Below are positions 50,935-59,900 of a stretch of 64,000 bases of DNA, piece after piece; within the stretch, counting starts at the first letter, position 1, and each line of letters opens with the position of its first letter. The translations under genes and the position numbers were made by a program. A model generated the notes under the pieces. It saw nothing but the letters and a program-made list of their open reading frames with translations, was not told the DNA's origin and made no database searches. Origin of the DNA: Microlunatus lacustris (GTDB lineage Bacteria > Actinomycetota > Actinomycetes > Propionibacteriales > Propionibacteriaceae); contig BAAAJN010000001.1 in assembly GCA_039527025.1 (NCBI GenBank), positions 310,001 through 374,000 on the forward strand, in the 5' to 3' direction.

Positions 50935-52988
50935 CCCCGCTCGCGCCCGCGGGCCAGGGCGTCCAGCTGCTCGTTGTACGCGCGGAGCTCGGCGTCGTCG
51001 TCGCGGTCGGCCTGGCGGTCCAGGCGCTTGGTCTCCGAGGCGTCGCTGCGCACCCAGCCCACGACGAGCGCCAGACCGAGCAGCAGGGACGGGATGTCGC
51101 CGAGACCCCAGGCGATCCCGCCGCCGGTCTGCTGGTCGGCCAGCAGGGCCGCGTCGTCGGTGTAGCCGAGCGCGTGCCACCAGTCCGGCGCCAGCAGCGT
51201 GCCCGAGGACATCAGCGAGATGCCGAAGAAGGCGTGGAAGCCCAGGGTGACCAGCAGCAGGACCAGCCGGAACGGGTAGGGCGGCCGCTGCGGGCCCGGG
51301 TCGATCCCCACCAGCGACCAGACGTACAGGTACCCGCTGAGCAGGAAGTGCGCCACCATCAGCACGTGCCCGGTGTGGGTGAACATGGCCAGCTCGAACA
51401 GCCCGGAGTAGTAGAAGACGACCAGGCTGCCGGTGAACAGCGCGGAGGCCACCAGCGGGTGGCCGAGCACGGCGAGCACCCGGGCGTGCACCAGCTTCAG
51501 CAGCAGCTCGCGCGGGCCGAAGCTGCCGTCGCGGCGGCCCGCGAGCGTCCGCATGGCCAGGGTGATCGGCGCCCCGAAGACCAGCAGCAGCGGCACCGGG
51601 ACCATCAGCATCATGTGCTGGATCATGTGCGTGCTGAAGTGGATCCGGCCGTAGACGCCGGGACCGCCGCTGGTCAGGAAGACCAGCAGCAGGCAGCCGG
51701 CCGCCCAGGCGACGGTGCGCAGCACCGGCCAGCGGTCGCCACGCCGGACCATCTTGGCCACCCCGGCGGCGTAGAGGCCGAGCAGCAGGCCGGCCACGGT
51801 CAGCCACAGCGTCTCGGGGTAGAACGCGGTCAGGTAGTTCGAGGCGGTGACCGGCGGCGGCAGCGGGTAGCCGAGCAGGGCCGCGACCGGGTCGGAGCCG
51901 ATCTCGGGCACCGGAGGGGCTGAGCGGGAGAGGGCGACGGCGATGCCCATGGTCGCGCCCATCACCACCAGCTCCACGGCCGCGAGCCGGGCGAACCCCC
52001 GGCCGTCGGTGGTGATCCGGCGCAGCGTCACCCGGCGGTGCTGCCACCCCGCGACCCCGAGCAGACCGAGGCCGACGACCTTGGCCACCACCAGCAGGCC
52101 GTAGGGCGAGTCCAGCTGGTCGAAGGAGCCCACCCGGAGCGCGGCGTTGATCAGCCCGGACAGCGCGACGACGACGAAGCACCACAGGGCGAGCGTGGAG
52201 TAGCGACCGGCGACGGTGGACAGCTGGGCGCCGAGCCGTCGGCCGGTCAGCACCAGCGCGCCCAGCCCGCCCACCCACAGGCAGACCCCGAGCAGGTGCA
52301 GAGCCAGGCTGTCGACGGAGTTCATGTGGTCGGCGTTGCCGGCCGAGTGCCCGGCCAGGGCCAGCGGCAGCAGGGCGAGGAGGCTGAGCACCGAGGCCCA
52401 GGCCAGCGTGGTGACCCGCGTCGCCAGCATGACCAGGTTGACCACCACGGCGACGGCCAGCGCGCTGGCCAGCAGGGAGCGGCCGAGGTCGACCTGGGAG
52501 ATGAAGGAGAAGGCGATGCTGGTCGAACCGGGGGAGCCGAGCGGCAGCCCCGAGACGTCGGCCGCGGTGAGGGCGATCACCAGCACGGCGGTGGCCAGCC
52601 AGACCAGGCCCGCGCCGACGGCGGCCTTCGCCGTCGACCGGCGGGCGCCGCTCAGCCGGTCCGGCCGGGAGCCGGCCTCGGGCGCGACGAACCAGGCGGC
52701 GGTGAAGAGCAGCCCGACGGTGAGGGCCGCCGCCAGGTCGTGCACGGCGCGGACGACGGGCAGCCCGTAGCGGACCACCGCCCCGGCGTCGAAGCCGGCG
52801 ATCCCGGCGGCCAGCTCGCCGGTGAGGCCGAGCAGGGCGAGGGCCAGCCCCACCGTGACGGCGACGACCAGGCCCGCCAGCAGCGTCCGGCGCGGACCGG
52901 GGGCCAGCAGTGCGTCGGCCGCCGTCGCGGCGTCGCTGCTCCGGGCGCGGGCACGGTTCCGGTCCCCGGCGCCGGTCTGGGTCTGCAC
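50931..52988 (-). CDS. CopD-CtaG fusion membrane protein (copper import/cytochrome oxidase assembly)
   Basis: A 685-residue membrane protein combining two families. A CopD-like copper-transport region (~70-330) has GHSAGNADHMNS and ALHLLGVCLWVGGLGAL. A caa3-type CtaG region (~385-640) has HFSTHMIQHMMLMVPVPLL, HTGHVLMVAHFLLSGYLY and LLAPDWWHALGY. Total about 16 helices. It probably moves copper across the membrane for oxidase assembly or tolerance. GTG 52988 is set by TAGACT ending 6 bases upstream, which makes it the first gene of the copper operon. Confidence 0.92.
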   Translation of the reverse strand: MQTQTGAGDRNRARARSSDAATAADALLAPGPRRTLLAGLVVAVTVGLALALLGLTGELAAGIAGFDAGAVVRYGLPVVRAVHDLAAALTVGLLFTAAWFVAPEAGSRPDRLSGARRSTAKAAVGAGLVWLATAVLVIALTAADVSGLPLGSPGSTSIAFSFISQVDLGRSLLASALAVAVVVNLVMLATRVTTLAWASVLSLLALLPLALAGHSAGNADHMNSVDSLALHLLGVCLWVGGLGALVLTGRRLGAQLSTVAGRYSTLALWCFVVVALSGLINAALRVGSFDQLDSPYGLLVVAKVVGLGLLGVAGWQHRRVTLRRITTDGRGFARLAAVELVVMGATMGIAVALSRSAPPVPEIGSDPVAALLGYPLPPPVTASNYLTAFYPETLWLTVAGLLLGLYAAGVAKMVRRGDRWPVLRTVAWAAGCLLLVFLTSGGPGVYGRIHFSTHMIQHMMLMVPVPLLLVFGAPITLAMRTLAGRRDGSFGPRELLLKLVHARVLAVLGHPLVASALFTGSLVVFYYSGLFELAMFTHTGHVLMVAHFLLSGYLYVWSLVGIDPGPQRPPYPFRLVLLLVTLGFHAFFGISLMSSGTLLAPDWWHALGYTDDAALLADQQTGGGIAWGLGDIPSLLLGLALVVGWVRSDASETKRLDRQADRDDDAELRAYNEQLDALARGRERG

Positions 52989-52994
52989 CAGGCC

Positions 52995-53000
52995 AGTCTA
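52995..53000 (-). promoter_or_regulatory. -10 hexamer TAGACT, leaderless promoter of the copper operon
   Basis: Reverse-strand TAGACT ends 6 bases before the CopD-CtaG GTG at 52988. Confidence 0.58.
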
Positions 53001-53071
53001 GGAAGCACCTCCGACAACCGCGACCGGACGAGAACTCGCCTGGTTCTCAGCCTCGCCTGCGGCAGTGTTCA

Positions 53072-53096
53072 GGTCGTCGGCCTACCGTGGACGACC
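53072..53096 (+). promoter_or_regulatory. Inverted repeat around a putative csbD promoter
   Basis: GGTCGTC (53072-53078) and GACGACC (53090-53096) flank TACCGT (53083-53088), 44 bases before csbD; it could be an operator or a leader hairpin. Confidence 0.4.
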
Positions 53097-53139
53097 TGCG
53101 ACGGAGCACCGCCGTGGACCCCGACGGAGGGAGCAGCGC

Positions 53140-53334
53140 ATGGGACTGGCAGACAAGGCGAAGAACAAGGCCGAGGAGCTCTCAGGCCAGGGCAAGGAGG
53201 CGGTCGGCGACGCCACCGACAACCGCGACCTCCAGGCCGAGGGACGCGCGGACCAGGGCGGGGCGCAGGCCAAGCAGGCCGGCGAGCACGCCAAGGACGC
53301 GGCGAAGGACGTCAAGGACGCCTTCACCTCGTGA
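53140..53334 (+). CDS. CsbD-family stress-response protein
   Basis: A 64-residue highly charged helical protein. GLADKAKNKAEELSGQGKEA is the CsbD signature, and a second K/A/D-rich section (AGEHAKDAAKDVKDAF) follows. CsbD-like proteins are general-stress induced, but their molecular role is unknown. A strong GGAGGGAG site lies before ATG 53140. A 13-base-pair hairpin terminator follows the stop. Confidence 0.92.
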   Translation: MGLADKAKNKAEELSGQGKEAVGDATDNRDLQAEGRADQGGAQAKQAGEHAKDAAKDVKDAFTS

Positions 53335-53341
53335 GCTCTCG

Positions 53342-53372
53342 CGACGCCGCCACCCCTGCGGTGGCGGCGTCG
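53342..53372 (+). terminator. Intrinsic-type terminator hairpin after csbD
   Basis: CGACGCCGCCACC pairs perfectly with GGTGGCGGCGTCG around a 5-base loop; it begins 8 bases after the csbD stop. No T-run, as usual at this GC. Confidence 0.75.
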
Positions 53373-53433
53373 TCGCGTCCGGAGCCACCGCCGGTCGCGG
53401 GAATCTTCTGCGCCGGCCGCAGGTTGCCCCGGC

Positions 53434-54012
53434 ATGACCACGTTCCCGGCACCCAGCCGCGACGGTGCCCCCGTCCCCGAGCAGCCGCAGGCCGACGGCC
53501 CCGGGACCGGTCCCGACGGACCGAGCCAGGTCAGCCCGACCGACTTCAAGGCCGTCTTCCGTCGGCACCCGGCCGGCGTCGCCGTCGTCACCTTCGGTGA
53601 CGGCGACGAGCTCTACGGCTTCACCGCCACGTCGGTGATCTCGGTGTCGGCCGACCCGCCGGTGCTCACCTTCTCGATCGACTCGACGTCGTCGTCCTGG
53701 CCCGCGCTGGCCGAGGCCGACACCGTCGTCATCAACTTCCTGGCCGCCGCGCAGGTCGACGTGTCGGCCCGCTTCGCGACCCGCGGCATCGACCGGTTCG
53801 CCGAGGGCGGCTGGTCGCTGCTGGCCACCGGTGAGCCGGTCCTCGACGGGAACCAGGCCTGGGTCCGCGGCCGCGTCGTGCAGCGCACCGCCATCGGCCG
53901 CAGCTTCCTGGTCTCGGTGCTCGCCCTCGAGGCGCACCAGGCCGGGACCACCGAGCCGCTGGTCTACCACGACCGGACCTACCACGCGGTGGGCGACCAC
54001 ACGGCCCTGTGA
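53434..54012 (+). CDS. Flavin reductase-family protein (FMN-binding split barrel)
   Basis: A 192-residue oxidoreductase with a Pro/Gly-rich N-terminal extension (~1-33). The flavin-reductase-like domain starts at DFKAVFRRHPAGVAVVT, with YGFTATSVISVSADPP carrying the FMN-binding loop and VLTFSIDSTSSSWPAL next. It probably supplies reduced FMN to a partner monooxygenase, but none is adjacent. ATG 53434 starts 61 bases after the csbD terminator. Confidence 0.88.
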   Translation: MTTFPAPSRDGAPVPEQPQADGPGTGPDGPSQVSPTDFKAVFRRHPAGVAVVTFGDGDELYGFTATSVISVSADPPVLTFSIDSTSSSWPALAEADTVVINFLAAAQVDVSARFATRGIDRFAEGGWSLLATGEPVLDGNQAWVRGRVVQRTAIGRSFLVSVLALEAHQAGTTEPLVYHDRTYHAVGDHTAL

Positions 54013-54053
54013 CGAAGGGTGCCCGTTGACCGGGCATCCCATAGTCGTTGAAT

Positions 54054-54073
54054 TTAGCCTTGATAAAGGTTAG
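54054..54073. promoter_or_regulatory. Putative MarR operator (TTAGCCTT-GATA-AAGGTTAG)
   Basis: Inverted repeat with 7 of 8 matching positions, in an AT-rich island directly before marR. It overlaps the -10 hexamer at 54071-54076, a layout fitting autorepression. Confidence 0.72.
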
Positions 54074-54076
54074 CCT
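54071..54076 (+). promoter_or_regulatory. -10 hexamer TAGCCT, leaderless promoter
   Basis: TAGCCT ends 6 bases before the marR GTG at 54083 and overlaps the operator. Confidence 0.6.
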
Positions 54077-54082
54077 GGGCAA

Positions 54083-54538
54083 GTGACCGCTGCGACAGCC
54101 CCTGCTCCGGACCAGGCCCCCACGCTGGACCTGGCGAACGCGCTCCGTCCGGCGGTGCTGCGGCTGGCCCGCCGGCTGCGCCAGCTGCGCGACGACTCCC
54201 ACGAGCTCGGCTCCAACCAGCTGTCCGCGATGTCGGTGCTGCTCAACTCCGGCGACCTGACGATGGGCGAGCTCGCCGCGCAGGAGCTCGTGCAGCCGCC
54301 GTCGATGACGCGGATCGTCAACGGCCTGGAGGAGCGCGGCCTGGTCACCCGCACCGCCGACCCGCAGGACCGCCGCTCGGCGCGGGTCAGCCTGACCGAG
54401 GAGGGGCGGACGATCCTGCTGGCCAACCGCCGGCGCCGCGACCAGTGGCTGGCGGTCCGGCTCGCCGTGCTGGACGCGGGAGAGCGGGACCTGCTGCAGC
54501 GCTGCATCCCGCTGCTGGAGAAGGTGAACCACGCGTGA
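54083..54538 (+). CDS. MarR-family transcriptional regulator
   Basis: A 151-residue winged-helix repressor. MGELAAQELVQPPSMTRIVN is the recognition region and TADPQDRRSARVSLT the wing. Its stop overlaps the GTG start of an MFS exporter (GTGA), so the pair is one operon, probably autoregulated through the inverted repeat over its promoter and induced by an exporter substrate. Confidence 0.93.
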   Translation: MTAATAPAPDQAPTLDLANALRPAVLRLARRLRQLRDDSHELGSNQLSAMSVLLNSGDLTMGELAAQELVQPPSMTRIVNGLEERGLVTRTADPQDRRSARVSLTEEGRTILLANRRRRDQWLAVRLAVLDAGERDLLQRCIPLLEKVNHA

Positions 54539-55857
54539 GCCTGGACACCGACCGCGCCACGAGCTCCGACGAGACGACGGGGACTCCCGGCCCGGCCCGT
54601 GGCGGCATGTTCGCCGCGCTGACCAACCGCAACTACCGGATCTACGTCTCGGGCTCCTTCGTGTCCAACATCGGCACCTGGATGCAGCGGGTCGCCCAGG
54701 ACTGGCTGGTGCTGGAGCTGTCCGGCGGGTCCGGCCTGGCGGTGGGCATCACCACGGGCCTGCAGTTCCTGCCCATGCTGCTGCTGTCGCCGTGGGGCGG
54801 CCTGGTCGCCGACCGCTTCGACAAGCGGCTCGTGCTCAAGATCACCCAGGCCTGGCTCGCGCTGTGCGCGGCGCTGCTCGGCCTGCTGGCCATCACCGGT
54901 GTCGCCGTCACCTGGCACGTCTACCTGGTGGCCTTCGCGTTCGGCCTCGGCACCGCCTTCGACAACCCGGCCCGGCAGGCCTTCGTCTCCGAGGTCGCGG
55001 GCAAGGAGCACCTGCCGAACGCCATCGGCCTCAACTCCGCCGCCTTCAACGCCGCCCGGATCGTCGGTCCCGCCATCGCCGGCCTGGTCATCGCCACGTT
55101 CGGCTCGGGCTGGGCGATCCTGTCCAACGCCGTCACCTACACCGCCTTCATCGTGGCGCTGGTGGTGATCGACTCCGCGACGCTGAACACCAGCCCGCCG
55201 GCCGCCCGCGCGAAGCGGCAGATCCGCGAGGGCCTGGCCTACGTCCGCGGCCGGCCCGACCTGCTGCTGGTGATGGGAACGGTCTTCTTCCTCGGCACCT
55301 TCGGGCTGAACTTCCAGATGACGTCGGCCCTGATGGCGCAGCAGGAGTTCCACCTCGGCGCCCGGGAGTACGGCATCCTCGGCACGATCATGGCCGTCGG
55401 CTCGCTGGCCGGCGCCCTGCTGGCCGCCCGCCGGCGCACGGCCCCGCGCGGTCGCTACGTCGTCGGGACGGCCGTCGTCTTCGGCGTCATCGAGATCTTG
55501 GCCGGCCTGATGCCCACCTACCTCACCTACGCCGCGATCCTGCCGTTCCTCGGTCTGGCCGCGCTGCTGACGCTGACCGCCGCCAACGCGTCGGTGCAGA
55601 TGAAGGTGGACCCGCGGCTCCGCGGCCGGGTGATGGCCCTCTACATGATGGTGCTGATGGGCGGGACGCCGATCGGCGCGCCGATCCTCGGCTGGGTGGG
55701 CGAGGTCTTCGGCGCCCGCTGGACCCTGATCGGGGGCGGTGCCCTCTCCACGGCCGGTGTGCTGCTCTGCGTGGTGCTGCTGGCCCGGCGTCAGCGGCTG
55801 CACCTGGTCCCGCACCGGCACAGCCCGCACCTCAGCGTGGAGCGCCGGGCCGCCTGA
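54535..55857 (+). CDS. MFS transporter (12-helix, DHA3-like)
   Basis: A 440-residue exporter with about 12 helices. FVSNIGTWMQRVAQDWLVLE (TM1) and GGLVADRFDKRLVLK (motif A) closely parallel the transporter at 41688-43034, as does FDNPARQAFVSEVAG, so the two are paralogues. It is translationally coupled to the upstream marR gene. The substrate is unknown; drug efflux is likely. Confidence 0.92.
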   Translation: MSLDTDRATSSDETTGTPGPARGGMFAALTNRNYRIYVSGSFVSNIGTWMQRVAQDWLVLELSGGSGLAVGITTGLQFLPMLLLSPWGGLVADRFDKRLVLKITQAWLALCAALLGLLAITGVAVTWHVYLVAFAFGLGTAFDNPARQAFVSEVAGKEHLPNAIGLNSAAFNAARIVGPAIAGLVIATFGSGWAILSNAVTYTAFIVALVVIDSATLNTSPPAARAKRQIREGLAYVRGRPDLLLVMGTVFFLGTFGLNFQMTSALMAQQEFHLGAREYGILGTIMAVGSLAGALLAARRRTAPRGRYVVGTAVVFGVIEILAGLMPTYLTYAAILPFLGLAALLTLTAANASVQMKVDPRLRGRVMALYMMVLMGGTPIGAPILGWVGEVFGARWTLIGGGALSTAGVLLCVVLLARRQRLHLVPHRHSPHLSVERRAA

Positions 55858-55890
55858 GCGGGCCGCGGGCGGGCCTGGAGGTGGGTGACC

Positions 55891-56181
55891 TCAGTGCGGC
55901 GGGGGTGGGGCGACCTGCACCGCCTCGAAGTCGGTGACCGCCGGGGGGAGCGGGAACGCCCGCCCGCCCAGGGCGGCGTAGGCCGGCTCCAGCACCGCCG
56001 CGTTGAAGGCGTCGAGGTCCTCGCGGGACCGCCAGGCCTGCACGACCTGCCAGCCGCCGTCGACGGGACCGGCGGCGAAGTAGTGCCGCTCGGGCGGGGT
56101 GGTGACGTCCACGACGCGTTGCAGCTCGGCGTAGTGGGCCGCGGTGCCACCGGGAAAGAAGGCCAGCCGGACGAAGACCAT
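55891..56181 (-). CDS. Small dimeric alpha/beta-barrel (antibiotic-biosynthesis-monooxygenase-like) protein
   Basis: A 96-residue protein. VFVRLAFFPGGTAAHYAELQ, then YFAAGPVDGGWQVVQAWRS and FNAAVLEPAYAALG, fit the ferredoxin-like ABM/EthD fold. Such proteins can be monooxygenases, isomerases or heme-degrading enzymes; no function is assigned. ATG 56181 has CAGACT 5 bases upstream. It is divergent from the SIMPL gene. Confidence 0.75.
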   Translation of the reverse strand: MVFVRLAFFPGGTAAHYAELQRVVDVTTPPERHYFAAGPVDGGWQVVQAWRSREDLDAFNAAVLEPAYAALGGRAFPLPPAVTDFEAVQVAPPPPH

Positions 56182-56231
56182 GCCCCAGTCTGCACCGGCT
56201 CCAGCGGACCGGATCGGTCGACCCGACCGAC

Positions 56232-56237
56232 TAGGGT
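56232..56237 (+). promoter_or_regulatory. -10 hexamer TAGGGT, leaderless promoter
   Basis: TAGGGT ends 6 bases before the SIMPL-gene ATG at 56244. Confidence 0.58.
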
Positions 56238-56243
56238 GCGGCC

Positions 56244-56894
56244 ATGAGCCACCCCGTCGCCACCGTCCGCGGGGAGGCCACCCTGCAGGGGCTGCCCGAC
56301 CTGGCCGGGTTGTCGGTCACCGTGCACCGTTCTGGGGACTCCGCCGCCACCGTCCGCCGGGCCCTTGCCACCGCCTCGGCCGAGGTCGGGGCGGCCGTCG
56401 AGCCGCACCGCGAGGCGTTGGAGAGCTCCGCCGGCAGCGGCGTGCACGTCGCCCCCGTCTTCGCCCGGCAGGGCCGACGGGTGACCGGCTACCGCGGCAC
56501 CTGGTCCAGCCGGCTCTCGGTCGCCGACTTCGACGCCCTCGGTGAGCTGGTGCTGGCCCTGAGCGCGCTGGACCAGGTCGCCGTGGACGGTCCCTGGTGG
56601 TCGCTGCGGCCGCAGAACCCGCTGCAGCGCGAGGCCCGGCTGGCCGCGCTCGCCGACGCCCGCCGGCGGGCCGACGACTACGCGGCGGCCTTCGGCGCCA
56701 CCGTCGTCGACGTGCTGGAGATCTCCGACCTGGACACCCCCGCGCCCGGGATGCTCGCCCGCTCCTTCGCCCGAGCCGGGGGCGGCGGGGCCGACGAGCC
56801 CGAGCTGGACCTCGAGCCCGCCCTGCAGACCGTGACCGGTCAGGTCACGGTGCGCTTCGCGCTCTCCCCGGCCGTCCTCGACGCCCCGGCCTGA
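56244..56894 (+). CDS. SIMPL-domain (DUF541) protein
   Basis: A 216-residue protein. The SIMPL signature appears as VRGEATLQGLPDLAGLSVTV (start) and LQREARLAALADARRRADDY, with a conserved terminal strand VTGQVTVRFAL. Unlike many SIMPL proteins it has no signal peptide, so it is probably cytoplasmic. Function is unknown; the family was named from a signalling protein in mouse. ATG 56244 is set by the leaderless -10. It lies 72 bases before the pyc gene. Confidence 0.86.
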   Translation: MSHPVATVRGEATLQGLPDLAGLSVTVHRSGDSAATVRRALATASAEVGAAVEPHREALESSAGSGVHVAPVFARQGRRVTGYRGTWSSRLSVADFDALGELVLALSALDQVAVDGPWWSLRPQNPLQREARLAALADARRRADDYAAAFGATVVDVLEISDLDTPAPGMLARSFARAGGGGADEPELDLEPALQTVTGQVTVRFALSPAVLDAPA

Positions 56895-56953
56895 CCACCG
56901 GCCCCGGCCACCCACCTGCTGGGCGGCGTCACCTCGCCGTCACGATCTGCGGA

Positions 56954-56959
56954 TAGATT
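56954..56959 (+). promoter_or_regulatory. -10 hexamer TAGATT, leaderless promoter
   Basis: TAGATT ends 7 bases before the pyruvate carboxylase ATG at 56967. Confidence 0.62.
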
Positions 56960-56966
56960 CCGGGTC

Positions 56967-59900
56967 ATGTTCGCCAAGGTCCTTGTCGCCAACCGTGGCG
57001 AGATCGCGGTCCGTGCCTTCCGCGCGGCCTACGAGCTCGGCGCCCAGACCGTCGCGGTCTACCCCTACGAGGACCGCAACGCGGTGCACCGGATCAAGGC
57101 CGACGAGGCCTATCTCATCGGCGAGCGCGGGCACCCGGTCCGGGCCTACCTCGACATCGACGAGATCATCCGGGCCGCCCGCGAGTCCGGGGCGGACGCC
57201 ATCTACCCGGGCTACGGCTTCCTCAGCGAGAACCCGGACCTGGCCCGGGCCTGCGACGCCGCCGGCATCACGTTCATCGGCCCGCCCGCCGACGTGCTGC
57301 AGCTGGCCGGCAACAAGGTCCGCGCCTTGGAGGCGGCCAAGGCCGCCGGCATCCCGACGCTCAAGTCGACCCCGCCGTCGGCGGACCTCGACGAGCTGGT
57401 CGCGGGCGCGGAGGAGATCGGCTTCCCCGTCTTCGTCAAGGCGGTCGCCGGCGGCGGCGGCCGCGGGATGCGGCGGATCGACGACCCCGCGCAGCTGCGC
57501 GAGCTGGTGTCGTCGGCCATGCGCGAGGCCGAGGGCGCCTTCGGCGACCCGACCGCCTTCATCGAGCAGGCCGTCGGGCGACCCCGGCACATCGAGGTGC
57601 AGATCCTCGCCGACGGCCGGGGGACGACGCTGCACCTCTACGAGCGCGACTGCTCCATCCAGCGGCGGCACCAGAAGGTCGTCGAGATCGCCCCCGCGCC
57701 GAACATCACCGCCGAGCTGCGCGAGGCGCTCTGCCGCGACGCCGTCCGGTTCGCGGAGTCGATCAACTACTCCTGCGCGGGCACGGTGGAGTTCCTCGTC
57801 GAGACCGAGGGCGAGCGGGCCGGCCAGCACGTGTTCATCGAGATGAACCCGCGCATCCAGGTCGAGCACACGATCACCGAGGAGATCACCGACGTCGACC
57901 TCGTCCAGGCGCAGATGCGGATCGCCGCGGGCGAGACGCTGGGCGAGCTCGGCCTGGTGCAGTCCGACATCGCGATCAACGGCGCGGCCCTGCAGTGCCG
58001 GATCACCACCGAGGACCCGGCCAACGGCTTCCGCCCGGACACCGGCACCATCACCGCCTACCGCTCGGCGGGCGGGGCGGGCATCCGGCTGGACGGCGGG
58101 ACGGCCGACACCGGGGCCGAGGTCAGCGCCCACTTCGACTCGATGCTGGTCAAGCTGATCTGCCGCGGCCGCACGTTCCCGATGGCGGTGGCCCGGGCCC
58201 GGCGCGCGCTGGCGGAGTTCCGGATCCGCGGCGTCAGCACCAACATCCCGTTCCTGCAGGGCGTCCTGGAGGACCCCGACTTCATCGCCGGGAACGTCTC
58301 CACCGGTTTCATCGAGGAGCGGCCGCAACTCCTCACCACCCACGCACCGGCCGACCGCGGCACCCGGCTGCTGCGCTGGCTGGCCGAGACCACGGTCAAC
58401 AAGCCGAACGGCGAGGCGCCGACCCTGCTCGATCCCGGCGTCAAGCGCCCGGCCGGCGTCGACCTGTCGAAGCCGTCGCCGCACGGCTCGCGGCAGCGGC
58501 TGCTCGAGCTGGGCCCGGAGGGGTTCGCGGCCGACCTGCGGAACCGCGTCGGCGTCGAGGTCACCGACACCACGTTCCGCGACGCGCACCAGTCGCTGCT
58601 GGCCACCCGGGTCCGGACCAAGGACCTGCTGCGGATCGCGCCCTACGTCGGCCGGATGACCCCGGAGCTGTTCAGCGTCGAGTGCTGGGGCGGGGCGACC
58701 TACGACGTCGCGCTCCGGTTCCTGTCGGAGGACCCGTGGGAGCGGCTGGAGGCTCTGCGCTACAACATGCCGGGGCTGGCCCTGCAGATGCTGCTGCGCG
58801 GCCGCAACACCGTCGGCTACACGCCCTACCCGACCAAGGTGACGACGTCCTTCGTCGCCGAGGCGGCGCGGACGGGCATCGACGTCTTCCGCATCTTCGA
58901 CGCCCTCAACGACGTCGCCCAGATGCGGCCGGCGATCGACGCGGTCCGCGAGACCGGGACGACGGTCGCCGAGGTGGCGCTGTGCTACTCCGGCGACCTG
59001 AACAACCCCGGCGAGGACCTCTACACCCTCGACTACTACCTGCGGCTCGCCGAGCAGATGGTGGAGGCCGGGGCGCACATCCTGGCCATCAAGGACATGG
59101 CCGGGCTGCTGCGGCCCCCCGCGGCGGCCAGCCTGGTCACGGCGCTGCGGCAGAACTTCGACCTGCCCGTGCACCTGCACACCCACGACACCGCCGGTGG
59201 TCAGCTGGCCACGCTGCTGGCCGCCGTCGGGGCCGGGGTGGACGCCGTCGACGTGGCCAGCGCGCCGATGGCGGGCACCACCAGCCAGCCGCCGGCGTCG
59301 GCCCTGGTGGCGGCGCTCGAGCACACCGAGCGCTCGACGAACCTCGACCTGCGCGCGGTCATGGACCTGGAGCCGTACTGGGAGGCGATGCGCAAGGTGT
59401 ACTCGCCGTTCGAGTCGGGGCTGCCCAGCCCGACCGGCCGGGTGTACGACCACGAGATCCCCGGCGGCCAGCTCTCCAACCTGCGCCAGCAGGCCATCGC
59501 CCTGGGGCTGGGTGAGAAGTTCGAGCAGATCGAGGCGATGTACACCGCGGCCAACCGGATGCTCGGCCGGCCGACCAAGGTGACGCCGTCGTCGAAGGTG
59601 GTCGGCGACCTCGCCCTGCACCTGGTGGCCGTCGGCGCCGACCCGGCGGAGTTCGAGGCGAACCCGCAGAACTACGACATCCCGGACTCCGTCGTCGGCT
59701 TCCTCAGCGGCGAGCTGGGCGACCCGCCCGGTGGCTGGCCCGAGCCGTTCCGCAGCAAGGCGCTGCAGGGCCGGACGGCGCCGGTGCGGGAGACCGAGCT
59801 CGGCGCCGAGGACTCCGACGCCCTGGACGTCGAGGGCGCGACCTGTCGGGCGACGCTCAACCGGCTGCTGTTCCCCGGCCCGACGAAGGACTTCCTCAGC

